From Candidatus Pelearchaeum sp. (GTDB taxonomy: Archaea; Thermoproteota; Nitrososphaeria_A; Caldarchaeales; Caldarchaeaceae), in NCBI GenBank assembly GCA_015520425.1, contig WAQC01000008.1, positions 1 to 6,972 on the forward strand: DNA of 6,972 nt, written 5' to 3'. Below are positions 1 through 6,490 of this stretch, in pieces. The position numbers and the translations under genes are program-made. Under the pieces are notes generated by a model. The model made no database searches. It saw nothing but the letters and a program-made list of their open reading frames with translations, and was not told where the DNA came from. How positions within the stretch are numbered: position 1 is the first letter of the stretch; the number at the start of each line of letters is the position of its first letter.

Positions 1-109
1 AGGCTATGCTCCGCATAACAAGCGTAAAATAACTAAGTAAATTAAGCATTATCCCGCTTGTCAATAACTGTAGGAGCCTTAAATACCATAACACCAATAA
101 TATGATGCT
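1..109 (+). other. Upstream region of the protease gene
   Basis: I see no gene here. The left edge holds a small hairpin, TATGC (5-9), loop TCC, GCATA (13-17). A 7-bp inverted repeat, ACAAGCG (18-24) and CGCTTGT (55-61), encloses an A/T-rich stretch. Both are short enough to arise by chance. The 3' part carries the TATA box described separately. The only in-frame upstream codons before the GTG at 110 run to a TAA at 98-100. Confidence 0.4.
79..85 (+). promoter_or_regulatory. TATA box of the retropepsin-like gene
   Basis: TTAAATA is centred near position 82, about 27 bases before the GTG at 110. An archaeal transcript would therefore start at or next to the start codon, giving a leaderless mRNA. 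The purine-containing AGGAGC just upstream lies where a BRE would sit. Confidence 0.55.
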
Positions 110-478
110 GTGGGCTACGTCTATACCGACTTGATAGTAAGGGGGAAGAAAGAGAAGAGAATTAGAGCTTTAGTAGATACTGGAGCGTCTTACATAGTCT
201 TGGACGCCGAGACTATACGCGAGCTTGAGCTGACACCTACCCAGTATGAGGTTGAGCTTACCCTAGCTGATAAGAGGCGGGTCAGGGCTAGGCTATTCGT
301 AGGCGAGGCTGAGGCTGAAGGGAGGCGGGGCCCAGTCTTTGTAGCGGAGCTTGATACACCAACACCCCTGCTTGGCATCTTCGCCCTAGAAACACTCGGC
401 CTAAGACCCAACCCAACAACAGGCAAGCTGGAGATTATAGGCCCAGAAGGAGGATACCTATTACTACGCACCAATTAG
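110..478 (+). CDS. Retropepsin-like (clan AA) aspartic protease, single domain
   Basis: The product is 122 aa. Residues 20-32 carry the retropepsin active-site signature, ALVDTGAS followed by a hydrophobic run, with Asp23 as the presumed catalytic residue. Residues 87-94 (LLGIFALE) match the second hallmark, the hydrophobic-hydrophobic-Gly motif before a helix. There is one DTG only, so by family rule it must dimerise to form an active site. No signal peptide or membrane segment is seen, so it should be cytoplasmic. GTG at 110 is the only usable start: a TAA lies at 98-100 in the same frame, the nearby ATGATG is in another frame and stops after ten codons, and the TATA spacing fits a leaderless GTG. 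No reverse transcriptase, gag or integrase gene is nearby, so it is a domesticated cellular protease rather than part of a retroelement. The substrate is unknown. Confidence 0.85.
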   Translation: MGYVYTDLIVRGKKEKRIRALVDTGASYIVLDAETIRELELTPTQYEVELTLADKRRVRARLFVGEAEAEGRRGPVFVAELDTPTPLLGIFALETLGLRPNPTTGKLEIIGPEGGYLLLRTN

Positions 479-480
479 AT

Positions 481-505
481 GTTTTTGAAGAGTTTTCAAG
501 AAAAA
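481..505. terminator. Two-sided T-tract terminator between convergent genes
   Basis: The 36-base gap between the protease stop and the aceB stop has T5 (482-486) and T4 (493-496) on the plus strand, and T5 on the minus strand (505-501). Short T runs are the usual archaeal termination signal, so each convergent gene has one just past its stop codon. No strong hairpin is seen. Confidence 0.5.
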
Positions 506-514
506 GGGGATGGG

Positions 515-2992
515 TTATCGGTAGTCGTATATGTAGTCGTGTATCTTTAGGATTGATTCGTCCAGCTTTCCTTCCTGGACCTTCTTTACCACCTCTTCTC
601 GCGAGGGGCTGAAGACCGCTTCCAGTATCTTTTCTCTCCTCTCTTCATCTGCTTCGGCTGCTACGAATAGCACCCTCGCGCTGTGCTGTATGTAGCGTGG
701 TGCTGTGAGCTGGCGTTTTAGTATGTCCATTATTACTGGGGCGAATGCGCGGTCAAAGCGGGGCGCTCCCTGCTTAACCTCCTCCAGCACATCCTCAGGC
801 TTCGCCCCAAGTAGCTGGGCTATCTGCCGCGCAGCATCCTCTGCCGAGAGCTCCCTAAACGGGCCAGAGCCATACGCGCGGGAGAGAACCCCTACTACTT
901 TCCCGACAAGCTCATCACTATTACCACCCTTTGCGAGCCGCTCCACAATACGCGAGGCAACACGCCTATCCTGCTCAGCGTAGAACTCGCGCGTCCACTC
1001 ATAGTGGAGCTCCCACAGCTTCTCAAAGAGCTCTACCGTGAATCGCGTTCCAGCCTTGACGTGTGTATCGTTAACCGCTGGTATTACGCCGTTCTCCGTT
1101 AGGGCTGGCTTCTTGAGATACCCATCCTTTGTTACTGTGGCTTGGTGGCGTATGACTGTCCAGAGCCATGAGACGAAGATGCGGTATGTTGCTAGGTCGT
1201 TCATGAAGCGTTGGTTAAGCTCGTAGTCATCTATGGCTGCTGCGAGGTTCCCGTTTAGCAGCTGGAAGCCGTAGTTGGCGGCCATGTAGAAGGCGTGCTG
1301 TACATGCTCAACCGTGATGTCTCCAGACGGGATGTCGTATAGGCTGTGCCAGAGGTCTTTCCCTCCCCAGACCTCCTCGGAGAAGAGCTTTTCAGGCGTG
1401 TCTATCTTATCACGCGGGATAACCCAGGGGGTTATCTTCCCATCCTTATTGAGGAGCCCCAAGCTCTGTAGCCTCTTCCTCTCGTCTGGCGTCAATCCAC
1501 TCTTTACGGTGGGGAGCTTCTTACCACCAACCTCCACAGTTTCTATCTCAGCATCTATGATAGCCTGCAGGTCCTTCAACTCCGCTCTCAGCGGCTCGTT
1601 GCCAGCTGCCACATAAGCCTCTTCCTTCGTGGCAACCCAGCTCTGTCTAAAGACGTCAAACAGCCTGCCCTTAACCCTCCCAGCTAGGATATCTTCAAGC
1701 GTTATCTCCCTGCCCTGCGGTATGGGCTCGTCTGGGACGAAGATAAGCCCTATGAGCCTCTCCCTCAGCTTGTCCAGCTTTATGTCGCGCAGCGCTTTTA
1801 GGTTGTATTTGAAGCGGCCATAGGGGTCTGTCTGTGGGTAGAGCATAACCGCAGCCATGCCCCCCACTGGCGCCGCGTTTAGGTCGCCGTCGCTGACCCC
1901 AGCCATCAGCATCATGAGCGCATTATACCGCTGGTAAGCCATCATGTTGGGCGAGGTCATCGTAACAGTCTGCGGGTCTGGGAAGACGGCCTCATCCTTC
2001 CACATCTCAATAAGACTTCCCAGATAATCCCAGCGGCCATTACTTGACTTTATGAGACGCTCGCGCCATATCCAGAGTATTACAGGAAGGAACCTACCCG
2101 CATTCCCTTCTTCATAGAGCATGGCTATCTTAATAGCGCCGTACCTAAGCCCCAGCTTCTCCTCAACGCGTCGTAGGAGCTTCTCCACAATCAAGGCCTC
2201 CTCAGGCGTCTGCACCTTGGGGACGTAGAAGTAAACGCCAGAGCCAGCGCGTCTGAGGGACTCGTAGTTGTTGAGGACGTATATTACTACCGATACTACT
2301 ATGGCAGGCACGGGCTTACCATCCATCAGCACCTGGAAATCAAGGAGGTGGATTCCAGGTATTCTATGGAAGACGGTAGGCCACCTCTCGCGTGGCTTCT
2401 CAATACGGTAGACCTTCCCCTTCTCATAGTGAGGAGTAGGCACCTCACCAGCCAGAACAAGCTTAACATTCCTCCTAGCCTGCCAAACAGCGGGTAGCTT
2501 ATCTGGAAAGCCAAAGGGAACATACCACGCGGGAGAGGCGTCTTCCTCATCTTCAAAAGCCACGGCAACATCTGCGTTTATCTGGTGTATAGCCCTGCTC
2601 AACGGATGCCAGGGGCCAGTAATCTCCAGGCCAGGGTTCTTGGTCGGGTGGGCGTCGCTGGGCACGGGCACGTTATCGTTGAGCCTCCACCTGAGAGGCG
2701 TATCGCGGCCGAGGAAATTATCAATCAACCCCTGGACAATCTCGCGGAACGTTCGCGTGTTTCCGTCCGCGTCTGTGAATTTCTCATCCCAGCCTGGGAA
2801 AGCACCCTTCTCACTCATGGGAGACTTGGACTCAAGCCAACGCCGCCTAGCGTCCAACGCCCTGTCAATCTCAGGCCGAAGCTCCTCACTAAGCTCGGCT
2901 ATAAGCTGCTCAACATTAACCCGCTTACCATTAACAACCCTATCGCCAAAAAGCTCAGAATACTCACCCATAGCTGGAATGCTTAACTTCAT
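515..2992 (-). CDS. aceB: Malate synthase, long archaeal form
   Basis: The enzyme condenses glyoxylate with acetyl-CoA to give malate and CoA in the glyoxylate cycle. Residues numbered from the ATG at 2992 (825 aa) show the family blocks in order: AFEDEEDASPAW at 145-156 (family DFEDSxSPTW), GIHLLD at 213-218, GSGVYFYVPK at 250-259 (family GSGPYFYLPK), AIKIAMLYEE at 286-295 with the metal-binding Glu, NGRWDY at 318-323 with metal ligand Asp322, MTSPNMMAY at 345-353, and GGMAA at 377-381. The C-terminal helical domain has MNDLATYR at 597-604, where Asp599 fits the catalytic base. A tail after about residue 690 extends beyond bacterial type A enzymes; the total resembles the roughly 820-residue Sulfolobus enzyme. 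A TTG at 3007 would add five residues, but the TATA box at 3022-3029 puts the transcript start near 3000, favouring the ATG. No isocitrate lyase gene is in the window. The block usually reading RPRGWH is RIPGIH here (210-215). Confidence 0.93.
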   Translation of the reverse strand: MKLSIPAMGEYSELFGDRVVNGKRVNVEQLIAELSEELRPEIDRALDARRRWLESKSPMSEKGAFPGWDEKFTDADGNTRTFREIVQGLIDNFLGRDTPLRWRLNDNVPVPSDAHPTKNPGLEITGPWHPLSRAIHQINADVAVAFEDEEDASPAWYVPFGFPDKLPAVWQARRNVKLVLAGEVPTPHYEKGKVYRIEKPRERWPTVFHRIPGIHLLDFQVLMDGKPVPAIVVSVVIYVLNNYESLRRAGSGVYFYVPKVQTPEEALIVEKLLRRVEEKLGLRYGAIKIAMLYEEGNAGRFLPVILWIWRERLIKSSNGRWDYLGSLIEMWKDEAVFPDPQTVTMTSPNMMAYQRYNALMMLMAGVSDGDLNAAPVGGMAAVMLYPQTDPYGRFKYNLKALRDIKLDKLRERLIGLIFVPDEPIPQGREITLEDILAGRVKGRLFDVFRQSWVATKEEAYVAAGNEPLRAELKDLQAIIDAEIETVEVGGKKLPTVKSGLTPDERKRLQSLGLLNKDGKITPWVIPRDKIDTPEKLFSEEVWGGKDLWHSLYDIPSGDITVEHVQHAFYMAANYGFQLLNGNLAAAIDDYELNQRFMNDLATYRIFVSWLWTVIRHQATVTKDGYLKKPALTENGVIPAVNDTHVKAGTRFTVELFEKLWELHYEWTREFYAEQDRRVASRIVERLAKGGNSDELVGKVVGVLSRAYGSGPFRELSAEDAARQIAQLLGAKPEDVLEEVKQGAPRFDRAFAPVIMDILKRQLTAPRYIQHSARVLFVAAEADEERREKILEAVFSPSREEVVKKVQEGKLDESILKIHDYIYDYR

Positions 2993-3020
2993 CGCACTTC
3001 TCTTCAACTTTATTTCATTT

Positions 3021-3030
3021 ACTTAAAAAG
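3021..3030 (-). promoter_or_regulatory. TATA box of aceB
   Basis: On the minus strand CTTTTTAAGT is centred near 3026. The predicted transcript start is near 3000, leaving about eight bases before the ATG at 2992. This is too short for a proper Shine-Dalgarno leader, so the gene is close to leaderless. Confidence 0.55.
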
Positions 3031-3060
3031 CTTAACGACAAACCCCTACCAATACACGCA

Positions 3061-3078
3061 AAGAAGCTTAAACTTCTT
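3061..3078. repeat. Inverted repeat AAGAAG-N6-CTTCTT
   Basis: AAGAAG (3061-3066) and CTTCTT (3073-3078) are perfect reverse complements around a CTTAAA centre. The site lies about 35 bases upstream of the aceB TATA box and upstream of the promoter of the divergent gene. It could be a regulator site or a hairpin. At 6 bp per arm, chance cannot be excluded. Confidence 0.35.
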
Positions 3079-3160
3079 CATCAGCGGAAAACACCAAACA
3101 TAGGTAGGGGCCATGAAAGAATCTGAAAATGAAAATTTAATTTTAACAAGGCGCGTCATA

Positions 3161-3179
3161 ATTTATCTAGTAGTATAAA
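3161..3179 (+). promoter_or_regulatory. Candidate TATA elements of the Thr-rich surface protein gene
   Basis: Two overlapping choices exist. ATTTATC at 3161-3167 would start the transcript near 3190, leaving a short leader. TATAAA at 3174-3179 would start it at about the ATG (3199) or slightly after. I cannot choose between them from sequence alone. Confidence 0.4.
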
Positions 3180-3198
3180 CTAAGGATTGGGGTTTAGG

Positions 3199-4209
3199 AT
3201 GAATAAGAATGCAATAGCACTGGCATTATTACTGCTTGTTGTGCTGGGCTTATCAACTGTCGCAATAGGCGTAAGAACAATAACAACCACGAAGACAACA
3301 CTTATCACAATACCTGGAAAGGTCTATACAACAGTCATAGAAGTAGGCGGCGAAGTCGGTGAAATCACCGTACAATACCCAGGCTATGTGAAGATAATTG
3401 TAGAGAAAAGAGAAGACCAGGTATGCGTGGTGAGGGTAACTCCACTAGAGCCGCCAGCGGAGCAGACACAAGTTATAGAAATACCAGAGACCACAATAGC
3501 CTTCGCAGGCACCACATTCATATTTTCAACAGTCTTGAATGAACAAACTATGGTTACTAAGGTAATAGTAACAGAGGAAGGATACACCACAACAACGACG
3601 GGCATAGATTTTGAAGACTATGCATTTGAGACCGTGGTCTCCATGCCTGGATTGACAACCACATACTCCGTTCCGCTCCCAGTTTATGCAGAGATAATTA
3701 AGGAATGCAGCGATGTAATAATTACGGTTGAGAATACATTCATTATAGAAGAAGCTCCAGCTACGGTGATTTTCGCTGCGGGATTCCCAGGAACCACCTT
3801 TGTCTTGCAAGGAACAAAATTCACAATGACTTTACCGCCTATGGAGATAACTACACTACCCCCACCAACAACAAAAACCACTACCATCAAGGGAACAACT
3901 AACGAGTACACCACAACAGAACAGGGCACGACATATACTACAACGATGTCCGTTGAGCCTACAACTATAACCAGCGTAGTCACAGAGCAGGAGAAAATAA
4001 TCACGTCAACTATTGTTATAACAACCACGGTAGAGGAAGAGGTTGAAGAGACAAAACCAACGACAACAGCTGTATTTGAGGAGAAAACTACTGAAACATT
4101 GCGCACAGAGCCCTATCCTCCCATGGACGTAATAACGATAGCCACTGTATCAATCATAGCTATAATGATAGCAGCTATAATGGTGGGAATACTACTGCGC
4201 CGCCGCTAA
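3199..4209 (+). CDS. Thr-rich secreted surface protein with C-terminal membrane anchor
   Basis: Not assigned to a named family. The product from the ATG at 3199 is 336 aa; a TTG at 3187 would add MGFR and is less likely because the ATG gives a clean signal peptide. Residues 4-24 are a hydrophobic export segment. Residues 39-112 and 150-208 look like two diverged copies of one beta-rich unit: both begin with PG and a Thr/Tyr stretch, each has one Cys (76 and 170), and each ends in a GTTF block (104-107 and 198-201). Residues 211-300 form a Thr/Pro/Glu-rich stalk with about 35 Thr in 90 residues. Residues 311-333 are a transmembrane helix ending in RRR, so the body faces outside. Thr makes up about 22% of the protein. 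I find no N-X-S/T sequon, so any glycosylation would be on Thr or Ser. A role in the cell envelope or adhesion is inference. Confidence 0.8.
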   Translation: MNKNAIALALLLLVVLGLSTVAIGVRTITTTKTTLITIPGKVYTTVIEVGGEVGEITVQYPGYVKIIVEKREDQVCVVRVTPLEPPAEQTQVIEIPETTIAFAGTTFIFSTVLNEQTMVTKVIVTEEGYTTTTTGIDFEDYAFETVVSMPGLTTTYSVPLPVYAEIIKECSDVIITVENTFIIEEAPATVIFAAGFPGTTFVLQGTKFTMTLPPMEITTLPPPTTKTTTIKGTTNEYTTTEQGTTYTTTMSVEPTTITSVVTEQEKIITSTIVITTTVEEEVEETKPTTTAVFEEKTTETLRTEPYPPMDVITIATVSIIAIMIAAIMVGILLRRR

Positions 4210-4235
4210 AAATCTTAACTTCTTCCCCTAATTTA

Positions 4236-4243
4236 TTTAAATA
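4236..4243 (+). promoter_or_regulatory. TATA box of the amidase gene
   Basis: TTTAAATA is centred at about 4239.5, some 26 bases before the ATG at 4266, which predicts a leaderless transcript. No Shine-Dalgarno sequence precedes the ATG. The gene therefore has its own promoter despite lying only 56 bases after the surface protein gene. Confidence 0.65.
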
Positions 4244-4265
4244 ATCAATAATCTTCACACCAAGC

Positions 4266-5198
4266 ATGGCAGGAGCTCCAACAATTAAGCGCGACAGCTT
4301 CCACTACCTATGGAGCAGACATCACAAGCCAGTACTATACATCAGGTCAGGGGACAGGGTAAGATTTGAGCTGAATGATGTAACCTCATGGCAGATAAAT
4401 CGGAATAGTAGCTCATCCGATTTAGCGCGGCTTGACGCCTCAAAATTTTACCCACTCGCGGGGCCGGTATACGTGGAGGGAGCCTCGCCTGGCGATGCCC
4501 TAGCCGTGAGCGTAGAGAGGATTAGGATAGATGATTGGGGATGGAGCGCTATACTACCAGGATACGGACTTCTGGAAGAGTATCAGACACCGTTTCTCTG
4601 GATATGGGACCTATCCAACAAGCGTTATACGCGGTTTAAGAGCGGGATACGTATTAGGATAAATCCCTTCTGCGGCGTGATGGGGGTAGCGCCACCTGAG
4701 GACGGCTACTTTGAGGTCATGCCACCAGGAAAGCACGGCGGCAACATGGACATCAAACACCTAACAGTAGGGAGCAAGGTTATTCTACCCGTATGGGTTG
4801 ATGGAGCGCTATTCTCGGTAGGAGACCTACACGCAGCCCAAGGAGATGGCGAGGTATGCGTAACAGCAATAGAATGCGCTGGAGACGTAACACTAAGATT
4901 TGAAGTCATCAAAAACGCCAACATAAAAACACCCAGATTCATATGCAAAGGCGAAAGACCACCACGCGGCGGCTACATCGCAACAACAGGAATAAGCCCA
5001 GACCTCCTAGACGCAGCCAAAAACGCACTACGCGAGATGATAAGCCACCTAACCTCAGAACACAACCTAAGCAAAGAAGAAGCATACATACTATGCAGCG
5101 TAACAGCAGACCTACGAATACACGAAATAGTAGATAAACCCAACTGGATTGTCGGCTTAATGCTACCCCGCGAAATATTCCCAAAAAGAAAACAATAA
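4266..5198 (+). CDS. Acetamidase/formamidase family amidohydrolase
   Basis: This family (FmdA/AmdA) hydrolyses formamide or acetamide to ammonia and the carboxylate, in the cytoplasm. The product is 310 aa, normal for the family. Family blocks seen are LAGPVYVEGASPGD (64-77), NPFCGVMGVAP (133-143), GKHGGNMD (155-162), LPVWVDGALFSVGDLHAAQGDGE split over 174-196 with the GDLHAAQGDGE core at 186-196, and a C-terminal ATTGISPDL (239-247) followed by a helical segment with KEEAYILCS (270-278). His189, Asp194 and Glu196 lie in the core expected to form the active site. The exact substrate cannot be told; some members act on other small or cyclic amides. The last third of the gene is almost purely A- or C-ending in its codons, unlike the start of aceB. 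No amide transporter or regulator gene is adjacent. Confidence 0.92.
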   Translation: MAGAPTIKRDSFHYLWSRHHKPVLYIRSGDRVRFELNDVTSWQINRNSSSSDLARLDASKFYPLAGPVYVEGASPGDALAVSVERIRIDDWGWSAILPGYGLLEEYQTPFLWIWDLSNKRYTRFKSGIRIRINPFCGVMGVAPPEDGYFEVMPPGKHGGNMDIKHLTVGSKVILPVWVDGALFSVGDLHAAQGDGEVCVTAIECAGDVTLRFEVIKNANIKTPRFICKGERPPRGGYIATTGISPDLLDAAKNALREMISHLTSEHNLSKEEAYILCSVTADLRIHEIVDKPNWIVGLMLPREIFPKRKQ

Positions 5199-5327
5199 CT
5201 ACTCTAACAAATTTCCCCCCACTACCAACATTCACTAACAAACCTAACATAATACAACGCTCACTAGATTATCAGTAGCTACATAAAAAGGAGAAATATA
5301 AGCGCTAATTATAGAAATAGAGAGTTC
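5199..5327. other. Convergent intergenic region
   Basis: The first 65 bases are nearly free of G on the plus strand and include a C6 run, continuing the composition of the amidase 3' end. The rest is A/T-rich. No gene or RNA is recognised. No clear T-tract terminator for the amidase is seen on the plus strand. Confidence 0.4.
5285..5289 (-). terminator. T-tract terminator of the CopD-like operon
   Basis: On the minus strand a T5 run follows CTCC, about 40 bases after the TGA of the CopD-like gene. It is the first T run of this length downstream and fits a simple archaeal terminator. An imperfect palindrome around AGCGCT (5301-5306) lies just before it. Confidence 0.4.
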
Positions 5328-5816
5328 TCAAAGCCCATATTGTAAAGAGACAGCCAATAGAATGATTAGAAACGCTAATACTATATTAACTCTAGCCAAT
5401 AGCGAGAGTTTGCCGAACAAACCCAAGGCCTCCTGCTGAGACTTCACCCTACCCAGCTTAACGCCGATTGAAGATATTCCTATCCCAATAATGATAGCAA
5501 CTAGAAATAATAGCATCTTGGAAAGCAAAGTCAACCCATAAGTCGAGCTAGTCAAAACATCAAAGCTTAAGACATTAACCATATTTGCCCGCATTAACCC
5601 AGTAACCAGCAGAACCGCTATAGAAAACCAAACCATAGGTGAGAAACGTTTAGCAATAGATTTATTCACAATACCTATCTGCTCAGGAGACAAGTTACTG
5701 CTCTTAAGAACTGGTTGTAGAACTGTCTCGATAAAAAGAGAGCCACCTATCCAAAAAATGACGGATAGGAGATGCAACCATCCCAGTATTGTTAGGGTTA
5801 TTGCATCTGCTACCAA
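5328..5816 (-). CDS. CopD-like four-helix integral membrane protein
   Basis: The product is 162 aa with four predicted membrane helices, at about 8-30, 59-78, 94-118 and 138-158. Helix 1 has the CopD-type pattern WLHLLSVIFWIGGSLF (13-28), with His15 and the W-x-GG motif. Helix 2 starts at RFSPM and ends at VTGLM (71-75). The YGLTLLSKMLL segment (93-103) matches the family's YG-x-LL-x-K motif. Family members are linked to copper import or resistance, and related folds bind heme; which applies here is inference. The start is TTG at 5816, decided by a strong GGTGAT at 5831-5826 with a nine-base spacer. The gene begins 15 bases after the stop of the His-rich protein gene, so the two are one operon. 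Weaker alternatives are other small DUF families with the same helix-1 motif. Confidence 0.75.
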   Translation of the reverse strand: MVADAITLTILGWLHLLSVIFWIGGSLFIETVLQPVLKSSNLSPEQIGIVNKSIAKRFSPMVWFSIAVLLVTGLMRANMVNVLSFDVLTSSTYGLTLLSKMLLFLVAIIIGIGISSIGVKLGRVKSQQEALGLFGKLSLLARVNIVLAFLIILLAVSLQYGL

Positions 5817-5825
5817 TTTTATCTA

Positions 5826-5832
5826 ATCACCC
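5826..5832 (-). promoter_or_regulatory. Shine-Dalgarno site of the CopD-like gene
   Basis: GGGTGAT on the minus strand uses the last G of the upstream TAG stop. It matches the archaeal anti-Shine-Dalgarno complement GGAGGTGAT and stands nine bases before the TTG, identifying that TTG as the start. This is the strongest ribosome binding site in the window and is in an internal operon position. Confidence 0.75.
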
Positions 5833-6437
5833 TAGGTGGTTAGCTTCGCTATCGTTTCCTCGTCAACGAAGTAGAGATGTATGTCCAAATGTGGCACACC
5901 GAATCCCTCGTGGCCCTGCTCTAAATACGCTACGTCTATATGGTCAACTACAGCAGTTATTCCCAGTTCTGGAATGCTTATGGGCAGGCCTAGTAACGCG
6001 CTAAACTTCTCACTACGGCCGTCTGGCGTCATTATCTCCTTCTCCTCAAGCATATCTAGCGTGAACATATACTCAACGCCAAGCAAAAATCCATCCTTAC
6101 CCAATAGGAGTATAGGCCCTAAGGGCAGATTCCTGGGATTTGCTACATGCTGACCCATCATAGGAACCACAGAGCTTAGCGCAATCCACTCAGAAGGCAG
6201 ACTAATTTTCCGCGGATAGTCATACTTGTCTAAAGATGCCTCAATATCTAGGATTCTAGAATTTGACTCGGCTAGCTGAGCCTTAACAACTCCGAGCTCC
6301 TGCTCAAGAGAGGCAACCCTAGACTGCGTGGCAAAAGAATTGGCGAAATACCCAGCACCAAGACCGATAACCAAGAAAACAACAGAAACAGTCAACAAAA
6401 CACTAGTTGCTCCAGCCTTTGAACCACGTCTAAACAA
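5832..6437 (-). CDS. Membrane-anchored coiled-coil protein with His-rich extracytoplasmic domain
   Basis: The product is 201 aa. It begins with a basic stretch (residues 3-7) and one membrane helix (about 11-33), so the rest should lie outside the membrane. Residues 38-70 look like a short coiled coil. The domain from about 80 has conserved-looking metal-type residues: GQH (His97), EYM (Glu122), DHID (His166), GHEG (His176) and PHLDIHLYF (His183, Asp185, His187). From memory, the pattern GxH, then E-Y/P-M, then GHxG, then PHxDxH resembles a family of small secreted proteins such as DUF5602; I cannot verify this. TTG at 6437 is the only start in frame: a TGA lies four codons upstream, and GAGTTGAT (6453-6446) stands eight bases before it. 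It is the first gene of an operon with the CopD-like gene, suggesting a shared membrane metal or redox role. Confidence 0.7.
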   Translation of the reverse strand: MFRRGSKAGATSVLLTVSVVFLVIGLGAGYFANSFATQSRVASLEQELGVVKAQLAESNSRILDIEASLDKYDYPRKISLPSEWIALSSVVPMMGQHVANPRNLPLGPILLLGKDGFLLGVEYMFTLDMLEEKEIMTPDGRSEKFSALLGLPISIPELGITAVVDHIDVAYLEQGHEGFGVPHLDIHLYFVDEETIAKLTT

Positions 6438-6445
6438 ACCTATAC

Positions 6446-6453
6446 ATCAACTC
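6446..6453 (-). promoter_or_regulatory. Probable Shine-Dalgarno site of the His-rich protein gene
   Basis: GAGTTGAT on the minus strand differs by one base from GAGGTGAT and lies eight bases before the TTG at 6437. It supports the TTG start over the nearby out-of-frame ATG, which runs into TAG after five codons. Confidence 0.5.
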
Positions 6454-6478
6454 ACAAAAATCCGATCCTATACCGCAT

Positions 6479-6486
6479 AATTTAAA
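6479..6486 (-). promoter_or_regulatory. TATA box of the His-rich/CopD-like operon
   Basis: TTTAAATT on the minus strand is centred near 6482.5, placing the transcript start near 6456. That leaves a leader of about 19 bases containing the GAGTTGAT site. Confidence 0.55.
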
Positions 6487-6490
6487 CCCT

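Larger units (their letters stand above)
2993..3198. other. Divergent promoter region between aceB and the surface protein
   Basis: About 200 bases separate the two divergent start codons. Besides the TATA elements it holds a perfect inverted repeat listed separately, a second copy of AAGCTTAA (3028-3035 and 3065-3072), and a possible 21-codon ORF at 3113-3178 preceded by AGGTAGGGG. The aceB-proximal half is rich in A and C on the plus strand. No RNA gene is recognised. Confidence 0.5.

Noticed and set aside
102..108. C-box-like ATGATGC suggesting a C/D box guide RNA
   Set aside because: No matching D, C' and D' boxes are found at suitable spacing.
102..134. ATGATG as start of the first gene
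   Set aside because: That frame ends at TGA after ten codons; the protease frame starts at GTG 110.
2640..3026. Plus-strand ORFs opposite the 5' part of aceB
   Set aside because: They overlap clear malate synthase coding sequence, cover the aceB promoter and show no family motif.
3684..4106. Long minus-strand ORF opposite the Thr-rich protein
   Set aside because: It is the antisense of repeated Thr and Val codons, giving a Val/Ser-rich product of no recognisable family; the plus-strand gene has signal peptide, repeats and anchor.
4939..5250. Minus-strand ORF opposite the amidase C terminus
   Set aside because: It is a Leu/Val/Arg-rich product caused by the skewed wobble bases of the amidase; the conserved amidase C-terminal block lies on the other strand.
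5291..5303. Plus-strand TATA-like AAATATAAG
   Set aside because: It would drive transcription antisense to the CopD-like gene, with no plus-strand gene following.
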